A DNA stretch of 53,720 nucleotides from Hyphomicrobiales bacterium (GTDB taxonomy: Bacteria; Pseudomonadota; Alphaproteobacteria; Rhizobiales; Rhizobiaceae), in assembly GCA_002400845.2 (NCBI GenBank), contig NVRK02000072.1:1-53720 (forward strand), read 5' to 3'. The notes beneath the pieces were generated by a model. That model was not told the origin of the DNA and did not search any database. It saw only the letters and a program-made list of their open reading frames with translations. The position numbers were made by a program, and so were the translations under genes. How positions within the stretch are numbered: position 1 is the first letter of the stretch; each line of letters begins with the position of its first letter. This document shows, piece after piece, positions 16,223 to 26,956 of this stretch.

Positions 16223-17059
16223 ATGAGACTTGTCTCAGTTTTATTCGGTTTTTTGGGGGTGCTACTTGCATCAGCCACAGCTTTTGCAGCGCAATCTAAG
16301 CCTTGGCAAATTTGGCACCAAGAGCCTGGCAGCGAAATGATGGCAGATATTGTTTGGTTTGATGCTTATACATTTTGGTTTATCATTCCAATAACCATTT
16401 TTGTGACACTCTTACTTGCGGTTGTAGCCATAAAGTTCAATGCAAAAGCAAATCCAACGCCGTCCAAAACTACCCACCATGTAGGTATCGAAATTGCTTG
16501 GACGCTTATTCCTATTTTGATTTTGGTGGCGATCTCTATCCCGTCATTTGATCTTCTTAATCGTCAACTTGCACCTCAAGAAGAGCCAACAATGACAATC
16601 AAGGCTACTGGTTATCAGTGGTATTGGGGGTATGAATATCAAGATGGCGCTGAAGTATCATTTGAAAGTGTTTTACTTCGCTCACCAAAAGATTTTTCTG
16701 ATGCTGGTAAAGTAATGGGTAAAGAATATCCGCGCCTTTTAGCAGTAGACAACGAATTGGTTGTTCCTGTTAATCAGATGATCCGCGTAACAGTAACTGC
16801 TGCAGACGTAATTCACGATTTTGCATTGCCAGCGTTTGGTTTGAAAATTGATGCTGTTCCTGGTCGCTTGAACGAGACTTGGTTTAAAGCAGAGCGCGAA
16901 GGCTTGTATTATGGCCAATGTTCAGAGCTTTGTGGCAAAGACCACGCCTATATGCCAATTGCTATACGTGTTGTTTCTCAAGAAAAGTTTGATGCTTGGA
17001 AAGCTGCTGCAGAAAATGATCTGGAAGCTGCTTACAAAGGCCTGTTGGCTAGCAACTAA
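16223..17059 (+). CDS. coxB: Cytochrome c oxidase subunit II
   Basis: 278 residues from the ATG at 16223, which has AGGAGA nine bases upstream; the ATG at 16184 would put 13 extra residues in front of the signal peptide. MRLVSVLFGFLGVLLASATAFA is the leader, followed by two membrane helices (about 50-75 and 93-112) and a cupredoxin domain. The CuA site is intact: HDFALPAFGLKIDAVPGR and YYGQCSELCGKDHAYMP with two cysteines, two histidines and the methionine. Subunit II takes electrons from cytochrome c into the aa3 oxidase. First gene of the cox operon. Confidence 0.97.
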   Translation: MRLVSVLFGFLGVLLASATAFAAQSKPWQIWHQEPGSEMMADIVWFDAYTFWFIIPITIFVTLLLAVVAIKFNAKANPTPSKTTHHVGIEIAWTLIPILILVAISIPSFDLLNRQLAPQEEPTMTIKATGYQWYWGYEYQDGAEVSFESVLLRSPKDFSDAGKVMGKEYPRLLAVDNELVVPVNQMIRVTVTAADVIHDFALPAFGLKIDAVPGRLNETWFKAEREGLYYGQCSELCGKDHAYMPIAIRVVSQEKFDAWKAAAENDLEAAYKGLLASN

Positions 17060-17104
17060 GTTTTTTGTACTAAATCTAAAATCTCTGGCGCATGTCAGAA
17101 TTAA

Positions 17105-18745
<1,641 letters not shown>

Positions 18746-18752
18746 TAATTGC

Positions 18753-18793
18753 TTCGCCAGATCGGATAAGAATTTATCTGGCGAATGCTTTTT
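18753..18793 (+). terminator. Intrinsic terminator behind coxA
   Basis: TTCGCCAGAT (18753-18762) and ATCTGGCGAA (18776-18785) are perfect complements (10-bp stem, 13-base loop) followed by TGCTTTTTC. It starts eight bases behind the coxA stop and probably sets a lower level for ctaB and the following genes than for coxBA. A second, smaller hairpin (ACTCAA/TTGAGT) lies further towards ctaB. Confidence 0.75.
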
Positions 18794-18848
18794 CAAAAAA
18801 GTCGGCACTCAATTAAGTTTGAGTTGTCGGCATTTTGGGTAGAGGCGT

Positions 18849-19814
18849 ATGCTTAATAATAATGGACTAATAATGGCAATTGCTGACAATACAAAAAAAG
18901 TAGACGAAGATTATGTGGTTTCCACTGCGATGCCGCGCGACTATTTCGATCTATTAAAACCGCGTGTAATGTCGCTTGTTGTCTTTACAGCGATCGCTGG
19001 TCTATTAGTGGCGCCTGGTTCTATCGATCCATTTATTGGTATTGTTGCCATTGTATGTATTGCAATTGGCGCAGGTGCATCTGGCGCACTTAACATGTGG
19101 TACGATGCAGACATCGACGCCGTTATGAGCCGCACTGAAAATCGGCCAATTCCATCTGGTAGATTAACAGGCCACGAAGCGCTTACTTTTGGGCTAGTGC
19201 TTTCATTTTTATCAGTCTTTACAATTGGCATTTTGGTCAATTGGCTTTCAGCCGCACTATTGGCCTTCACTATATTTTTCTACGCTGTCGTTTATACAAT
19301 GTGGCTTAAGCGTTCAACACCGCAAAATATTGTAATTGGCGGTGCTGCAGGTGCCTTTCCTCCAATGATTGGTTGGGCCGCAGTTACAGGTACAATTTCG
19401 CCTGAGAGCATTGTGCTTTTTGCAATCATATTCATTTGGACACCACCACATTTTTGGGCATTAGCTTTGTTTAAAGCAAAAGATTATGGCGACGTAGGTG
19501 TGCCAATGATGCCTAACGTTGCGGGCAATCGTTCTACGCAAAATCAGATTTTAATTTATTCAATCGTTCTGGCACCCATAGCAGTTGCTCCCTACTTTAT
19601 GGGGTTTGCAGGCATTACATATGGTGTTGTTTCTGGATTGTTTACAGCCGCTTTTTTGTGGTTCGCTTTTAAATGTTGGAAAATGCCATCTCAAGATGTT
19701 GCAATGGTTCCAGCAAAGAAACTCTTCGCTTTTTCTATTTTATATCTGTTCGTTTTATTCGGTGTATTAATAGTTCAAGCAGTGCTGAATATAATATTCA
19801 ACATCGCGATTTAG
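18849..19814 (+). CDS. ctaB: Protoheme IX farnesyltransferase
   Basis: A 321-residue UbiA-type prenyltransferase that makes heme O from protoheme, the first step to heme A for the aa3 oxidase. The first aspartate-rich motif is [21 protein letters not shown] and the second region [16 protein letters not shown]. Eight to nine membrane segments follow [16 protein letters not shown]. The start at 18849 has GAGG just before it; the inner ATG at 18873 is possible. It sits between subunits I and III in the usual alphaproteobacterial order. Confidence 0.95.
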   Translation: MLNNNGLIMAIADNTKKVDEDYVVSTAMPRDYFDLLKPRVMSLVVFTAIAGLLVAPGSIDPFIGIVAIVCIAIGAGASGALNMWYDADIDAVMSRTENRPIPSGRLTGHEALTFGLVLSFLSVFTIGILVNWLSAALLAFTIFFYAVVYTMWLKRSTPQNIVIGGAAGAFPPMIGWAAVTGTISPESIVLFAIIFIWTPPHFWALALFKAKDYGDVGVPMMPNVAGNRSTQNQILIYSIVLAPIAVAPYFMGFAGITYGVVSGLFTAAFLWFAFKCWKMPSQDVAMVPAKKLFAFSILYLFVLFGVLIVQAVLNIIFNIAI

Positions 19815-19824
19815 GAATATAAAA

Positions 19825-19998
19825 ATGAAGATTGTGAAAAGAATAGTCCTAACACCTGAGCAAAAGAAGGCTCAACGCTCTCGCAATGTAGCGATTGGTA
19901 CTATGCTAGCTGTATTCGTATTAACTTTTTATGTTGCAACTTGGTTCAAGTTCGATCCATCAGCAATTTATGACTTAATGCGTAATCAAACAAAATAA
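19825..19998 (+). CDS. CtaF/CoxF-like small membrane protein
   Basis: A 57-residue ORF, ATG 19825 to TAA 19998, lying ten bases after ctaB and 33 before ctaG. It reads [20 protein letters not shown], then one membrane helix [20 protein letters not shown] and a short tail [16 protein letters not shown]. Small single-helix proteins sit at this position between ctaB and ctaG in many alphaproteobacteria and are called CoxF or CtaF-like. The presumed role is in cytochrome oxidase assembly or as a small structural subunit, but it has not been defined to my knowledge. Position, codon use and the membrane helix argue that it is real. Confidence 0.8.
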   Translation: MKIVKRIVLTPEQKKAQRSRNVAIGTMLAVFVLTFYVATWFKFDPSAIYDLMRNQTK

Positions 19999-20031
19999 AT
20001 ACTAAAATTTTAAAGTGGATTATTGAATAAA

Positions 20032-20667
20032 ATGACGACAAGTAACCAAACAGATAAAAAGAAGGCGTCTCGCAACAATGCAAGCGTGGCTGTTTTTTGT
20101 CTGGCGCTTGTTGGTGGCATGGGCGGCTTGGCCTATGCATCTGTTCCGCTTTATCAATTGTTTTGTCAGGTAACGGGCTATGGTGGCACAACACGTACCA
20201 ATTCAACACTTGCAGGTATCGTTGCAACAGACCACGAAATGAAAGTTCGTTTTGACGCAAATGTTTCTAATGATCTGGGTTGGGATTTTAAACCAGTTCA
20301 GCGTGAAGTGATAATCAAAACTGGCGAACAAACAAAAATTTCTTATTTGGCGACCAATCAAACAAACGAAACCCTTACGGGTACGGCAACTTTTAATGTT
20401 ACTCCGCAATCTGCTGGCGCATATTTCAATAAAATGGAATGTTTCTGCTTTACCGAAACAACATTAAAACCGGGCGAAAGCTTGGATATGCCTGTCGTGT
20501 TTTTTATTGACCCAGAAATCGCTGATGAAGACGAGACACGCAATATTACGTCGATAACTTTATCTTACACCTTTTATCCTTCTAAACCGACTGCTAAACC
20601 AGTTGCAAAGTTGGAATCGCAACCATCTGTAAAAATGTCGCAAGATATTTTACAGGATAAACTTTGA
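20032..20667 (+). CDS. ctaG: Cytochrome c oxidase assembly protein CtaG/Cox11
   Basis: 211 residues from ATG 20032 (an in-frame TTG at 20023 is a weaker alternative). One membrane helix (about 17-40) is followed by a periplasmic immunoglobulin-like domain. The family marks are LYQLFCQVTGYGGTT just after the membrane, and FNKMECFCFTETTLKPGES, where the CFCF pair binds copper(I), then MPVVFFIDPEI. Cox11 delivers copper to the CuB site of subunit I, while the SCO1 protein encoded at 2.7-3.3 kb would serve CuA. Confidence 0.96.
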   Translation: MTTSNQTDKKKASRNNASVAVFCLALVGGMGGLAYASVPLYQLFCQVTGYGGTTRTNSTLAGIVATDHEMKVRFDANVSNDLGWDFKPVQREVIIKTGEQTKISYLATNQTNETLTGTATFNVTPQSAGAYFNKMECFCFTETTLKPGESLDMPVVFFIDPEIADEDETRNITSITLSYTFYPSKPTAKPVAKLESQPSVKMSQDILQDKL

Positions 20668-20716
20668 ACTAACGGTTTGATGCGCTAAAACGTTTCAAAC
20701 AAAACGGGAGCTGAAT

Positions 20717-21625
20717 ATGGCTGAAGCCCATAAAGTAAATCACGACTATCACATCATCGATCCGAGCCCATGGCCTCTAATCGGTTCAGTTGGTGCATTA
20801 ATTATGGCTATTGGTGCCGTTGCGATTATGCGCTGGTTTAATCTGGCTCTACAACGCGATGGATCGCCAACTGAATCAGCAGAGTTTATGCTGTTTGGCC
20901 TAAACATCGCAGGACCTTGGATTTTCGTCATTGGTATCATTGTGGTTCTTTACACCATGTTTGCTTGGTGGGCCGATGTCATTAAAGAAAGCCATGCTGG
21001 CAATCATACTAAGGTTGTTCAAATACACCTTCGATACGGCATGCTTCTTTTCATCGCTTCAGAAATCATGTTCTTTGTTGCTTGGTTTTGGGCATATTTT
21101 GATGCAAGTATATTTGCAGGTGAAGTTGCTCAATACGCTCGTGTCGAGCACACTGGTGGTCATTGGCCTCCAAAGGGCATAGAAATTCTTGACCCTATGC
21201 ACTTGCCATTGTTCAACACAGTTATTCTATTGCTATCAGGTACAACCGTTACTTGGGCGCACCACTCATTAATTCACAATGAGCGCGGAATGCTAAAATG
21301 GATGCTTGCTCTAACAGTAGCACTTGGTGTTTTGTTCTCATATGTTCAATTCTATGAGTATGCACATGCTCCATTTATGTTCTCTGGTTCGGTCTATGGC
21401 GCTACATTCTTCATGGCTACAGGCTTCCACGGGTTCCACGTTCTTGTTGGTACAATCTTCTTGTTGGTTTGCTTGTTACGTGCAATGAGCGGTCACTTTA
21501 AACCAGAAAAACACTTTGGTTTTGAAGCTGCTGCTTGGTACTGGCATTTTGTTGATGTTGTATGGTTGTTCCTATTCTTCTCGATCTACATTTGGGGATC
21601 ATGGGGCGTTGCAGCCACTCATTAA
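20717..21625 (+). CDS. coxC: Cytochrome c oxidase subunit III
   Basis: 302 residues, seven membrane helices. Typical stretches are KVNHDYHIIDPSPWPLIGS at the N-terminus, RYGMLLFIASEIMFFVAWFWAYFDASI with the conserved glutamate, and FHGFHVLVGTIFL plus WHFVDVVWLFLF near the end. Subunit III stabilises the oxidase and helps proton uptake. It ends the core cox operon; a strong terminator follows 35 bases after its stop. Slightly longer than some homologues because of the loop around FNLALQRDGSPTESA. Confidence 0.97.
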   Translation: MAEAHKVNHDYHIIDPSPWPLIGSVGALIMAIGAVAIMRWFNLALQRDGSPTESAEFMLFGLNIAGPWIFVIGIIVVLYTMFAWWADVIKESHAGNHTKVVQIHLRYGMLLFIASEIMFFVAWFWAYFDASIFAGEVAQYARVEHTGGHWPPKGIEILDPMHLPLFNTVILLLSGTTVTWAHHSLIHNERGMLKWMLALTVALGVLFSYVQFYEYAHAPFMFSGSVYGATFFMATGFHGFHVLVGTIFLLVCLLRAMSGHFKPEKHFGFEAAAWYWHFVDVVWLFLFFSIYIWGSWGVAATH

Positions 21626-21660
21626 TTATAATTCCGATAGGAAATTTTAATATGAATTTA

Positions 21661-21694
21661 AAGGCGATCCAATTTTCAACGGGTCGCCTTTTTA
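21661..21694 (+). terminator. Intrinsic terminator behind coxC
   Basis: AAGGCGATCC (21661-21670) and GGGTCGCCTT (21681-21690) form a 10-bp stem with one G-U pair and a 10-base loop, followed directly by TTTAC and more T-rich sequence. This is a textbook rho-independent terminator. It lies between coxC and the DUF983 gene, so either the downstream DUF983-surf1-ispH group is expressed by read-through or it has its own promoter. Confidence 0.85.
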
Positions 21695-21712
21695 CTTTTA
21701 GGAAGAATAATA

Positions 21713-22195
21713 ATGGCAAAAAAAATTACAGCAAAAAAAGCAGCAACTAAGAAATTGGCTACTAAATCGAAGTCAACAAAAGCTAAATCTAAAAAAGTTA
21801 AAAGCACTTCTATTCCTGCTTATCCGCCACACACAATTCTATCGACAGGTCTAACTGGTAAATGCCCCAGATGTGCGCAAGGTGCATTGTTTCAGTCTTT
21901 TATGAAGCCAGTTAAAAGATGTGGTGCATGTGGTTTAGATATGACCTTTGCAGAAGAGGGCGATGGGCCAGCGGTATTTGCAATATTTATATTAGGATTT
22001 GTTATCGTTGGATTAGCACTATATGTAGAGTTCACATTTAGACCACCATTTTGGGTTCATATATTGTTGTGGGTGCCTATCACCACTGCTATGTCTACAT
22101 TTGCGCTTAAAATTATAAAAGGTGTTATGATTGCTGCTCAATATAAGACGGATGCCAAACAAGGCGTTTGGGACGGCAATAAGAATACAAAATAA
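21713..22195 (+). CDS. DUF983 family membrane protein with a lysine/alanine-rich tail
   Basis: 160 residues, AGGAAG before the ATG. The first 36 residues are almost only K, A, T and S (AKKITAKKAATKKLATK...), resembling histone H1-like tails. Then comes the DUF983 core: GKCPRCAQGALF and KRCGACGLDMTF, two CxxC knuckles that may bind zinc, then GDGPAVFAIFILGFVIVGLAL and a second membrane helix. The family is regularly found among cytochrome oxidase genes in alphaproteobacteria but its function is unknown. The basic tail is not part of the usual family core. Confidence 0.85.
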   Translation: MAKKITAKKAATKKLATKSKSTKAKSKKVKSTSIPAYPPHTILSTGLTGKCPRCAQGALFQSFMKPVKRCGACGLDMTFAEEGDGPAVFAIFILGFVIVGLALYVEFTFRPPFWVHILLWVPITTAMSTFALKIIKGVMIAAQYKTDAKQGVWDGNKNTK

Positions 22196-22214
22196 GTAAG
22201 GAATTGAGAGCCTA

Positions 22215-22949
22215 ATGCGACTATCAACATTTATTATTCTTGCATGTATGGCAGCTGGAATCTCGTTTCTTTCGACCCTTGGGTTTTGGCAGTTAAAACG
22301 CCTTGCTTGGAAAGAGAACCTAATCCAGTCCGTTGAAGATAGACGAAAAAGTGAGCCTAAAAGCCTCGATGAAATTGCAATATTGTGGCAACAAAATCGC
22401 GATGTTGATTTTATGGCAGTGAAAGTATCTGGCACATACGATCACTCCAAAGAACAGTTTTATTATGTCACCAAAGCAGGCGTTGCTGGATGGCATGTTT
22501 TTACACCGCTAACACTGGTTAATGGCCGCATTTTAATTGTGAATAGGGGCTTTGTTCCCGATCCCTATAAAGATCAGTCTAAGCGCATGGGCGGCCTAAC
22601 AACAGGTGTCGTTAATATTGTTGGCCTTGCTCGAAATGCGCCATCTCAAAAACCGAATAGTTTTGTGCCAAATAATAATTTAGAAAAAAACGTCTATCAC
22701 TGGAAAAGCATTACGCAAATGGCTAGCCAGATGAGCCGTCATTTAGGCGGTAAAATGGAAACGAATTTTCATATGTTCTTTGTTGATGCTGGAGAAAATT
22801 CATCAACCGGTAACTATCCCCAAGGCGGTTCAACACGCATCTCTTTTCCAAACAGTCATTTGTCATATGCATTTACTTGGTTTGGTTTAGCATTTGCTCT
22901 GCTTGGCGTAGGATCATATTTCCTGTATTCACGCAACAAACAAAACTAA
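22215..22949 (+). CDS. SURF1 family cytochrome oxidase assembly protein
   Basis: 244 residues with an N-terminal helix (STFIILACMAAGISFLSTLGFWQL) and a C-terminal helix (YAFTWFGLAFALLGVGSYFLY) enclosing a periplasmic domain, the normal SURF1 layout. GFWQLKRLAWKENLI, VKVSGTYDH and WHVFTPLTL...ILIVNRGFVP are family stretches. SURF1 helps insert heme a into subunit I. It lies 19 bases after the DUF983 gene and 17 before ispH, so it is in one transcription unit with them. Confidence 0.93.
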   Translation: MRLSTFIILACMAAGISFLSTLGFWQLKRLAWKENLIQSVEDRRKSEPKSLDEIAILWQQNRDVDFMAVKVSGTYDHSKEQFYYVTKAGVAGWHVFTPLTLVNGRILIVNRGFVPDPYKDQSKRMGGLTTGVVNIVGLARNAPSQKPNSFVPNNNLEKNVYHWKSITQMASQMSRHLGGKMETNFHMFFVDAGENSSTGNYPQGGSTRISFPNSHLSYAFTWFGLAFALLGVGSYFLYSRNKQN

Positions 22950-22966
22950 GTTTAAAGTGATTCTAA

Positions 22967-23977
22967 ATGACGCCTGATAAACAAACGACTACTAACAATA
23001 TGAGCTTACGGCTATGTGGCCCAAGAGGGTTTTGCGCAGGGGTTGATAGAGCCATACAAATGGTGGTGCTAGCCCTTAAAAAATATGGCGCACCTGTTTA
23101 TGTGCGTCACGAAATTGTTCACAACCGCTATGTGGTTGAGGGATTGGAAGCAAAGGGTGCGGTATTTGTAAAAGAGCTGGATCAAATCCCTCAAACAAAC
23201 CAGCCCGTTATTTTTTCTGCACACGGTGTTCCAAAAACTGTTCCAGCAAAAGCAAGTGCGCGCAACCTAATGTATTTAGATGCGACATGTCCTTTGGTTT
23301 CTAAAGTGCATAAGCAAGCCCTTAGACATTTGCGTTATGGGCGCCATGTATTACTCATTGGTCATGCAGGCCACCCAGAAGTTATCGGCACTATGGGGCA
23401 GGTTAAAGAAGGTGATATGACGCTTATAGAAAGCGTTGAAGATGCCAATTCACTTGAGCCAAAAGACGCAGAAGCTTTGGGTTTTGTGTCACAAACAACT
23501 TTATCTGTAGACGATACAGAAGAAGTATTGGCCGCCTTACAAAAACGCTTTCCTAAAATGCAAGCACCCGCCGCAGAAAGTATTTGTTATGCAACAACCA
23601 ACCGTCAAGACGTTGTAAAATTAGCAGCTGTTAATGCAGATCATTTTCTAATCGTTGGCGCACCAAACTCTTCTAATTCTATGCGACTGGTAGAAGTTGC
23701 GTTAAAGGCTGGTTCTAAAAAAGCAATGCTGGTTCAAGGTGCTCACGAAATACCTTGGGAAGAGTTTGACGGTGCTTCAATAGTTGGATTATCCGCTGGT
23801 GCGTCTGCACCAGAGATATTAGTTGATGAAATTATTGAAGCGTTTAAACAACGTTACAATGCAACAATTGAATTAACTGAAACTGTAAAAGAGGGTGAGA
23901 ATTTCCCTGTGACAAAAGATTTGCGCAAGGTAGAATTAACGGCGCAAGATATGGCATTTGTGAATGGTGAGCAATAA
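22967..23977 (+). CDS. ispH: 4-Hydroxy-3-methylbut-2-enyl diphosphate reductase
   Basis: 336 residues. IspH makes IPP and DMAPP in the last step of the non-mevalonate isoprenoid pathway. Its 4Fe-4S cluster cysteines are present: C23 ([10 protein letters not shown]), C108 ([11 protein letters not shown]) and C207 (ICYATTNRQ). The proton-relay motifs [14 protein letters not shown] and the glutamate region follow. The first 11 residues are polar and not conserved, so the ATG at codon 12 is also possible. The stop TAA overlaps the ATG of the homoserine kinase gene by one base. Confidence 0.96.
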   Translation: MTPDKQTTTNNMSLRLCGPRGFCAGVDRAIQMVVLALKKYGAPVYVRHEIVHNRYVVEGLEAKGAVFVKELDQIPQTNQPVIFSAHGVPKTVPAKASARNLMYLDATCPLVSKVHKQALRHLRYGRHVLLIGHAGHPEVIGTMGQVKEGDMTLIESVEDANSLEPKDAEALGFVSQTTLSVDDTEEVLAALQKRFPKMQAPAAESICYATTNRQDVVKLAAVNADHFLIVGAPNSSNSMRLVEVALKAGSKKAMLVQGAHEIPWEEFDGASIVGLSAGASAPEILVDEIIEAFKQRYNATIELTETVKEGENFPVTKDLRKVELTAQDMAFVNGEQ

Positions 23978-24957
23978 TGGCTGTTTATACAGAGGTCAGC
24001 GATAGCGCTTTAATCGAACATCTAACCAAATACGACATTGGTGAATTATCGTCTATTAAAGGCATTGCAGAAGGCGTTGAAAATTCCAATTATTTATTAA
24101 CAACGACTAAGGGCAGATATATTTTGACCCTTTATGAAGCTCGCGTTGATACAAATGATCTGCCATTCTTTTTAGGGTTGATGGAACACCTCGCCCAAAA
24201 TGGATTAAGTTGTCCTTTGCCAATCGTAATGAAGAATGGTGAGACGCTTGGTACGCTAGAAAATAAGCCGGCCGCTATAATTTCATTCTTAGATGGATTT
24301 TCGGTAAAGCGCCCAAGCGCTGACCATTGCAAAGAATTAGGTAAAGCTTTGGCCCAGTTGCATATGGCTGGCGAAGGTTTTTCGATTAAACGTGCAAATG
24401 CATTGGCCGTTGCTGACTGGCGTCCACTGTTTGAAAAATCAGAAAAACGCGCCGACGAGGTGATCGTTGGGTTAAGCGATAAAATTAAAACTGAACTTGA
24501 TTTCTTAGAACGAAATTGGCCGCATGATTTGCCTAAAGGCGTCATCCATGCTGACATGTTCACAGACAATGTTTTCTTTTTGCAAAATAAGTTTTCAGGA
24601 ATCATTGATTTTTATTTCGCATGCAACGACTTACTCGCATACGATATTGCGATCTGCCTAAACGATTGGTGCTTTGAGCCAGATTGGTCGTTTAACATTA
24701 CGAAAGCACGCGCTTTGTTGGGCGGATATAGATCTGTTCGTCCATTGTCGCAGGCAGAATTAGAAGCGCTGCCTGTGCTTTGTCGAGGGGCCGCATTGCG
24801 CTTTTTACTAACTAGATTGTTTGACTGGTTAAACGTGCCTGTAGGGGCAATGGTGACACCCAAAAACCCATCTGAATATATTGAAAAACTTAAATTTCAC
24901 AAGGGTGTAAACAGCGTTGCGCTTTATGGCATTGATGTAAATAAGGTGAATAGCTAG
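23977..24957 (+). CDS. thrB: Homoserine kinase (ThrB type II, APH fold)
   Basis: 326 residues of the aminoglycoside-phosphotransferase-like homoserine kinase used by Pseudomonas and alphaproteobacteria instead of the GHMP-type ThrB. It begins [21 protein letters not shown], has [22 protein letters not shown] in the nucleotide-binding lobe, and the catalytic [14 protein letters not shown] (HxDxxxDN) and [18 protein letters not shown] (DFY Mg site). It phosphorylates homoserine for threonine synthesis; thrC is about 8 kb away. The TAG stop overlaps the GTG start of rnhA by one base. Confidence 0.94.
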   Translation: MAVYTEVSDSALIEHLTKYDIGELSSIKGIAEGVENSNYLLTTTKGRYILTLYEARVDTNDLPFFLGLMEHLAQNGLSCPLPIVMKNGETLGTLENKPAAIISFLDGFSVKRPSADHCKELGKALAQLHMAGEGFSIKRANALAVADWRPLFEKSEKRADEVIVGLSDKIKTELDFLERNWPHDLPKGVIHADMFTDNVFFLQNKFSGIIDFYFACNDLLAYDIAICLNDWCFEPDWSFNITKARALLGGYRSVRPLSQAELEALPVLCRGAALRFLLTRLFDWLNVPVGAMVTPKNPSEYIEKLKFHKGVNSVALYGIDVNKVNS

Positions 24958-25436
24958 TGTCCAATTGCGTAGAAATATGGACGGATGGTGCGTGTTCTGG
25001 AAATCCAGGCCCAGGAGGCTGGGGTGCCTTATTGCGATTTGGAAAGCACGAAAAAGAACTAAAAGGTGGCGCGGAAGATACCACGAATAACCGCATGGAA
25101 CTTCAAGCCGCAATTATGGCACTCAACGAATTGTCTAGATCATGTGATGTTGATCTGCACACAGATTCTCAATATGTGCGTGGTGGCATTATGGAGTGGA
25201 TGCATAATTGGAAAAAAAACGGTTGGCGCACTGCCAATAAAAAGCCAGTTAAAAATGCGGACCTATGGAAAGAGTTAGACGCGGCTCGCAAACGCCACAA
25301 AGTTGAATGGCATTGGGTGAAAGGGCACGCAGGACATCCAGAAAACGAAAAGGCGGACGAGCTCGCTCGCCAAGGAATGGAGCCATTTAAGATTGGCTCA
25401 TATTTCAAAAAAGATGAAGCGTTTATAGCTGACTAA
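24957..25436 (+). CDS. rnhA: Ribonuclease HI
   Basis: 159 residues starting at GTG 24957, the first base of which is the last of the thrB stop. The four carboxylates of the active site are visible in [40 protein letters not shown] and [10 protein letters not shown]. The basic handle region ([16 protein letters not shown]) that binds the RNA-DNA hybrid is present. It removes RNA in RNA-DNA hybrids. Convergent with the peroxiredoxin gene, the two coding regions overlap by 14 bases. Confidence 0.96.
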   Translation: MSNCVEIWTDGACSGNPGPGGWGALLRFGKHEKELKGGAEDTTNNRMELQAAIMALNELSRSCDVDLHTDSQYVRGGIMEWMHNWKKNGWRTANKKPVKNADLWKELDAARKRHKVEWHWVKGHAGHPENEKADELARQGMEPFKIGSYFKKDEAFIAD

Positions 25437-25908
25437 GAATAGCCGCTGCGCCTGATATCTCTGTAGTGCCCGGCATTTCTTCTATGTTGAGCGATGTCAC
25501 AACACCATTATCTAGAATCATTGAGTAGCGTTTAGAACGCATTCCTAAACTGTTTGCGGATAGGTCTACATCCATGCCAATTGCTTTGGTGAATTCTAAG
25601 CCACCATCTGATAGATAAAGAATTTTATCTTTACCCTTTGTAGCTTTTGCCCATTCGTCCATTACCCAAATATCGTTGACAGAAACAACGCCAACTTCAT
25701 CGACGCCTTTGGATTTAAGAATGTCCAAATTGTTAATAAAACCGGGTACGTGATAATTGTGACAGGTAGGCGTAAATGCACCAGGAACAGCAAATAAGAT
25801 TACTTTCTTATTTGTATAAAGGTCTTTTGCTGAAACCAATTGCGGACCGTCTTCTCCAATAATTTTAAAGTCGATCATGGGAATTTTATCGCCAATTTTA
25901 AGCGTCAT
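25423..25908 (-). CDS. Peroxiredoxin (Prx5-type, AhpC/TSA family)
   Basis: 161 residues from ATG 25908, which has GGAGA eight bases ahead; the longer frame to 25962 adds 18 atypical residues. The peroxidatic cysteine is C49 in [17 protein letters not shown], the hallmark of the glutaredoxin- or glutathione-dependent Prx5 group. [19 protein letters not shown] and [15 protein letters not shown] are also family stretches. It reduces hydrogen peroxide and alkyl hydroperoxides. There is no glutaredoxin fusion. Its last 14 bases overlap the end of rnhA on the other strand. Confidence 0.93.
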   Translation of the reverse strand: MTLKIGDKIPMIDFKIIGEDGPQLVSAKDLYTNKKVILFAVPGAFTPTCHNYHVPGFINNLDILKSKGVDEVGVVSVNDIWVMDEWAKATKGKDKILYLSDGGLEFTKAIGMDVDLSANSLGMRSKRYSMILDNGVVTSLNIEEMPGTTEISGAAAILSQL

Positions 25909-25977
25909 GCAGTAGTCTCCATCTTTGAGATTTAGAAAATGTTGCATAAATCCTAAACTCAATAGTCTGCTTTAATT

Positions 25978-26796
25978 TTAGTGTGAAATATTATTTAAAG
26001 GTAATGTGCTTTCAACAGCCTGTCCACTTGCAATTAACGTATATTTAAATTGCTCACTCAATTGAGTGTTGGTAACCAAGTTTTTCGGCAATGTGAATGA
26101 GAATTGCCTACGATCGTGGTTATACTTCACGATGCCAGAGAACCAACCATTTGGGCCTTCTACTAGCAAAATTGGATCGTTCAATCCAAAAGGAATTACA
26201 GCAGAAGCAGTATAAATGCTGTCTTTATGAGTGGCATTAGATAATGAGAATTTCTCATTTGCCTCTCGCGGTAAAAGGTTTTTATTCAGAGTAAGTGACA
26301 TGACTGTTTTCTGGTCACTCTGGTTTAGTGCATGTGCCTCTATCTTGAAATTTGCCGTTGCAGGTATGCATAATTTTTCACATAAACCAGCAAGCAAACT
26401 CAATTCTAAAGTTGCATCAACGCTTGTTGTAGACCCTGAAAAGAAGAAATTTACTGAATTGTGATATCCTATAAATTGATCTGCATCGTCGCCAATTTCT
26501 GGAACTGGGAATTGTATTTTATCAAGGGTAAAAAAAGTTGAACCAGTAAAATCAAATTCTGGCGGAATGCCACCGCCCCCCGGTTTACGCCAATAAGTTT
26601 TCCAACCCTTTTTAAGCCGTATCTCTATCATACCAGTAATTACATCTGTGACAGGGTCTTTAATCGCATTCAAACGCGCTTTGCCACCATACAAGTCGAC
26701 CCATTCGCTAGAGGCTGCTAAAGAAGGGGACGCAAAGCTTCCAGCCACTAAAAAGCTAGTAAGCGCCAAGGAGTAGATTGTGAATTTATGTTTCAT
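25978..26796 (-). CDS. DsbD alpha-domain-like periplasmic protein
   Basis: 272 residues: signal peptide (MKHKFTIYSLALTSFLVAG..., cut about residue 28), then an immunoglobulin-like domain like the N-terminal domain of DsbD (GMIEIRLKKGWKTYWRKPG). A cysteine pair, C139 and C143 in GLCEKLCIPA, corresponds to the redox pair of that family. No membrane DsbD part or thioredoxin domain is attached, so an electron donor such as CcdA must be elsewhere. Probably a periplasmic thiol reductase for cytochrome c or oxidase maturation; the partner is unknown. Upstream, divergent, lies yqgE. Confidence 0.8.
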   Translation of the reverse strand: MKHKFTIYSLALTSFLVAGSFASPSLAASSEWVDLYGGKARLNAIKDPVTDVITGMIEIRLKKGWKTYWRKPGGGGIPPEFDFTGSTFFTLDKIQFPVPEIGDDADQFIGYHNSVNFFFSGSTTSVDATLELSLLAGLCEKLCIPATANFKIEAHALNQSDQKTVMSLTLNKNLLPREANEKFSLSNATHKDSIYTASAVIPFGLNDPILLVEGPNGWFSGIVKYNHDRRQFSFTLPKNLVTNTQLSEQFKYTLIASGQAVESTLPLNNISH

Positions 26797-26838
26797 AACG
26801 ACATAGATAACAGTTGTTCCATTTAATACGAATCAACT

Positions 26839-26913
26839 TTAGAACAAAGACATCAAACTAATGTGAACAATAGATAAATGTGGTACTATATTTATAGTGC
26901 AAAATTGTTCTAA
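26839..26913. repeat. Spaced inverted repeat between the DsbD-like gene and yqgE
   Basis: TTAGAACAA (26839-26847) and TTGTTCTAA (26905-26913) are exact complements 57 bases apart, and between them lies ACTATA-TT-TATAGT (26885-26898), another perfect symmetric element. The block sits in the 160-base divergent promoter region. It could be a pair of operator half-sites or a long weak stem. Confidence 0.35.
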
Positions 26914-26956
26914 CCTGATAAATAATAACTAAACTAACATTAGGTATACTTTATAA

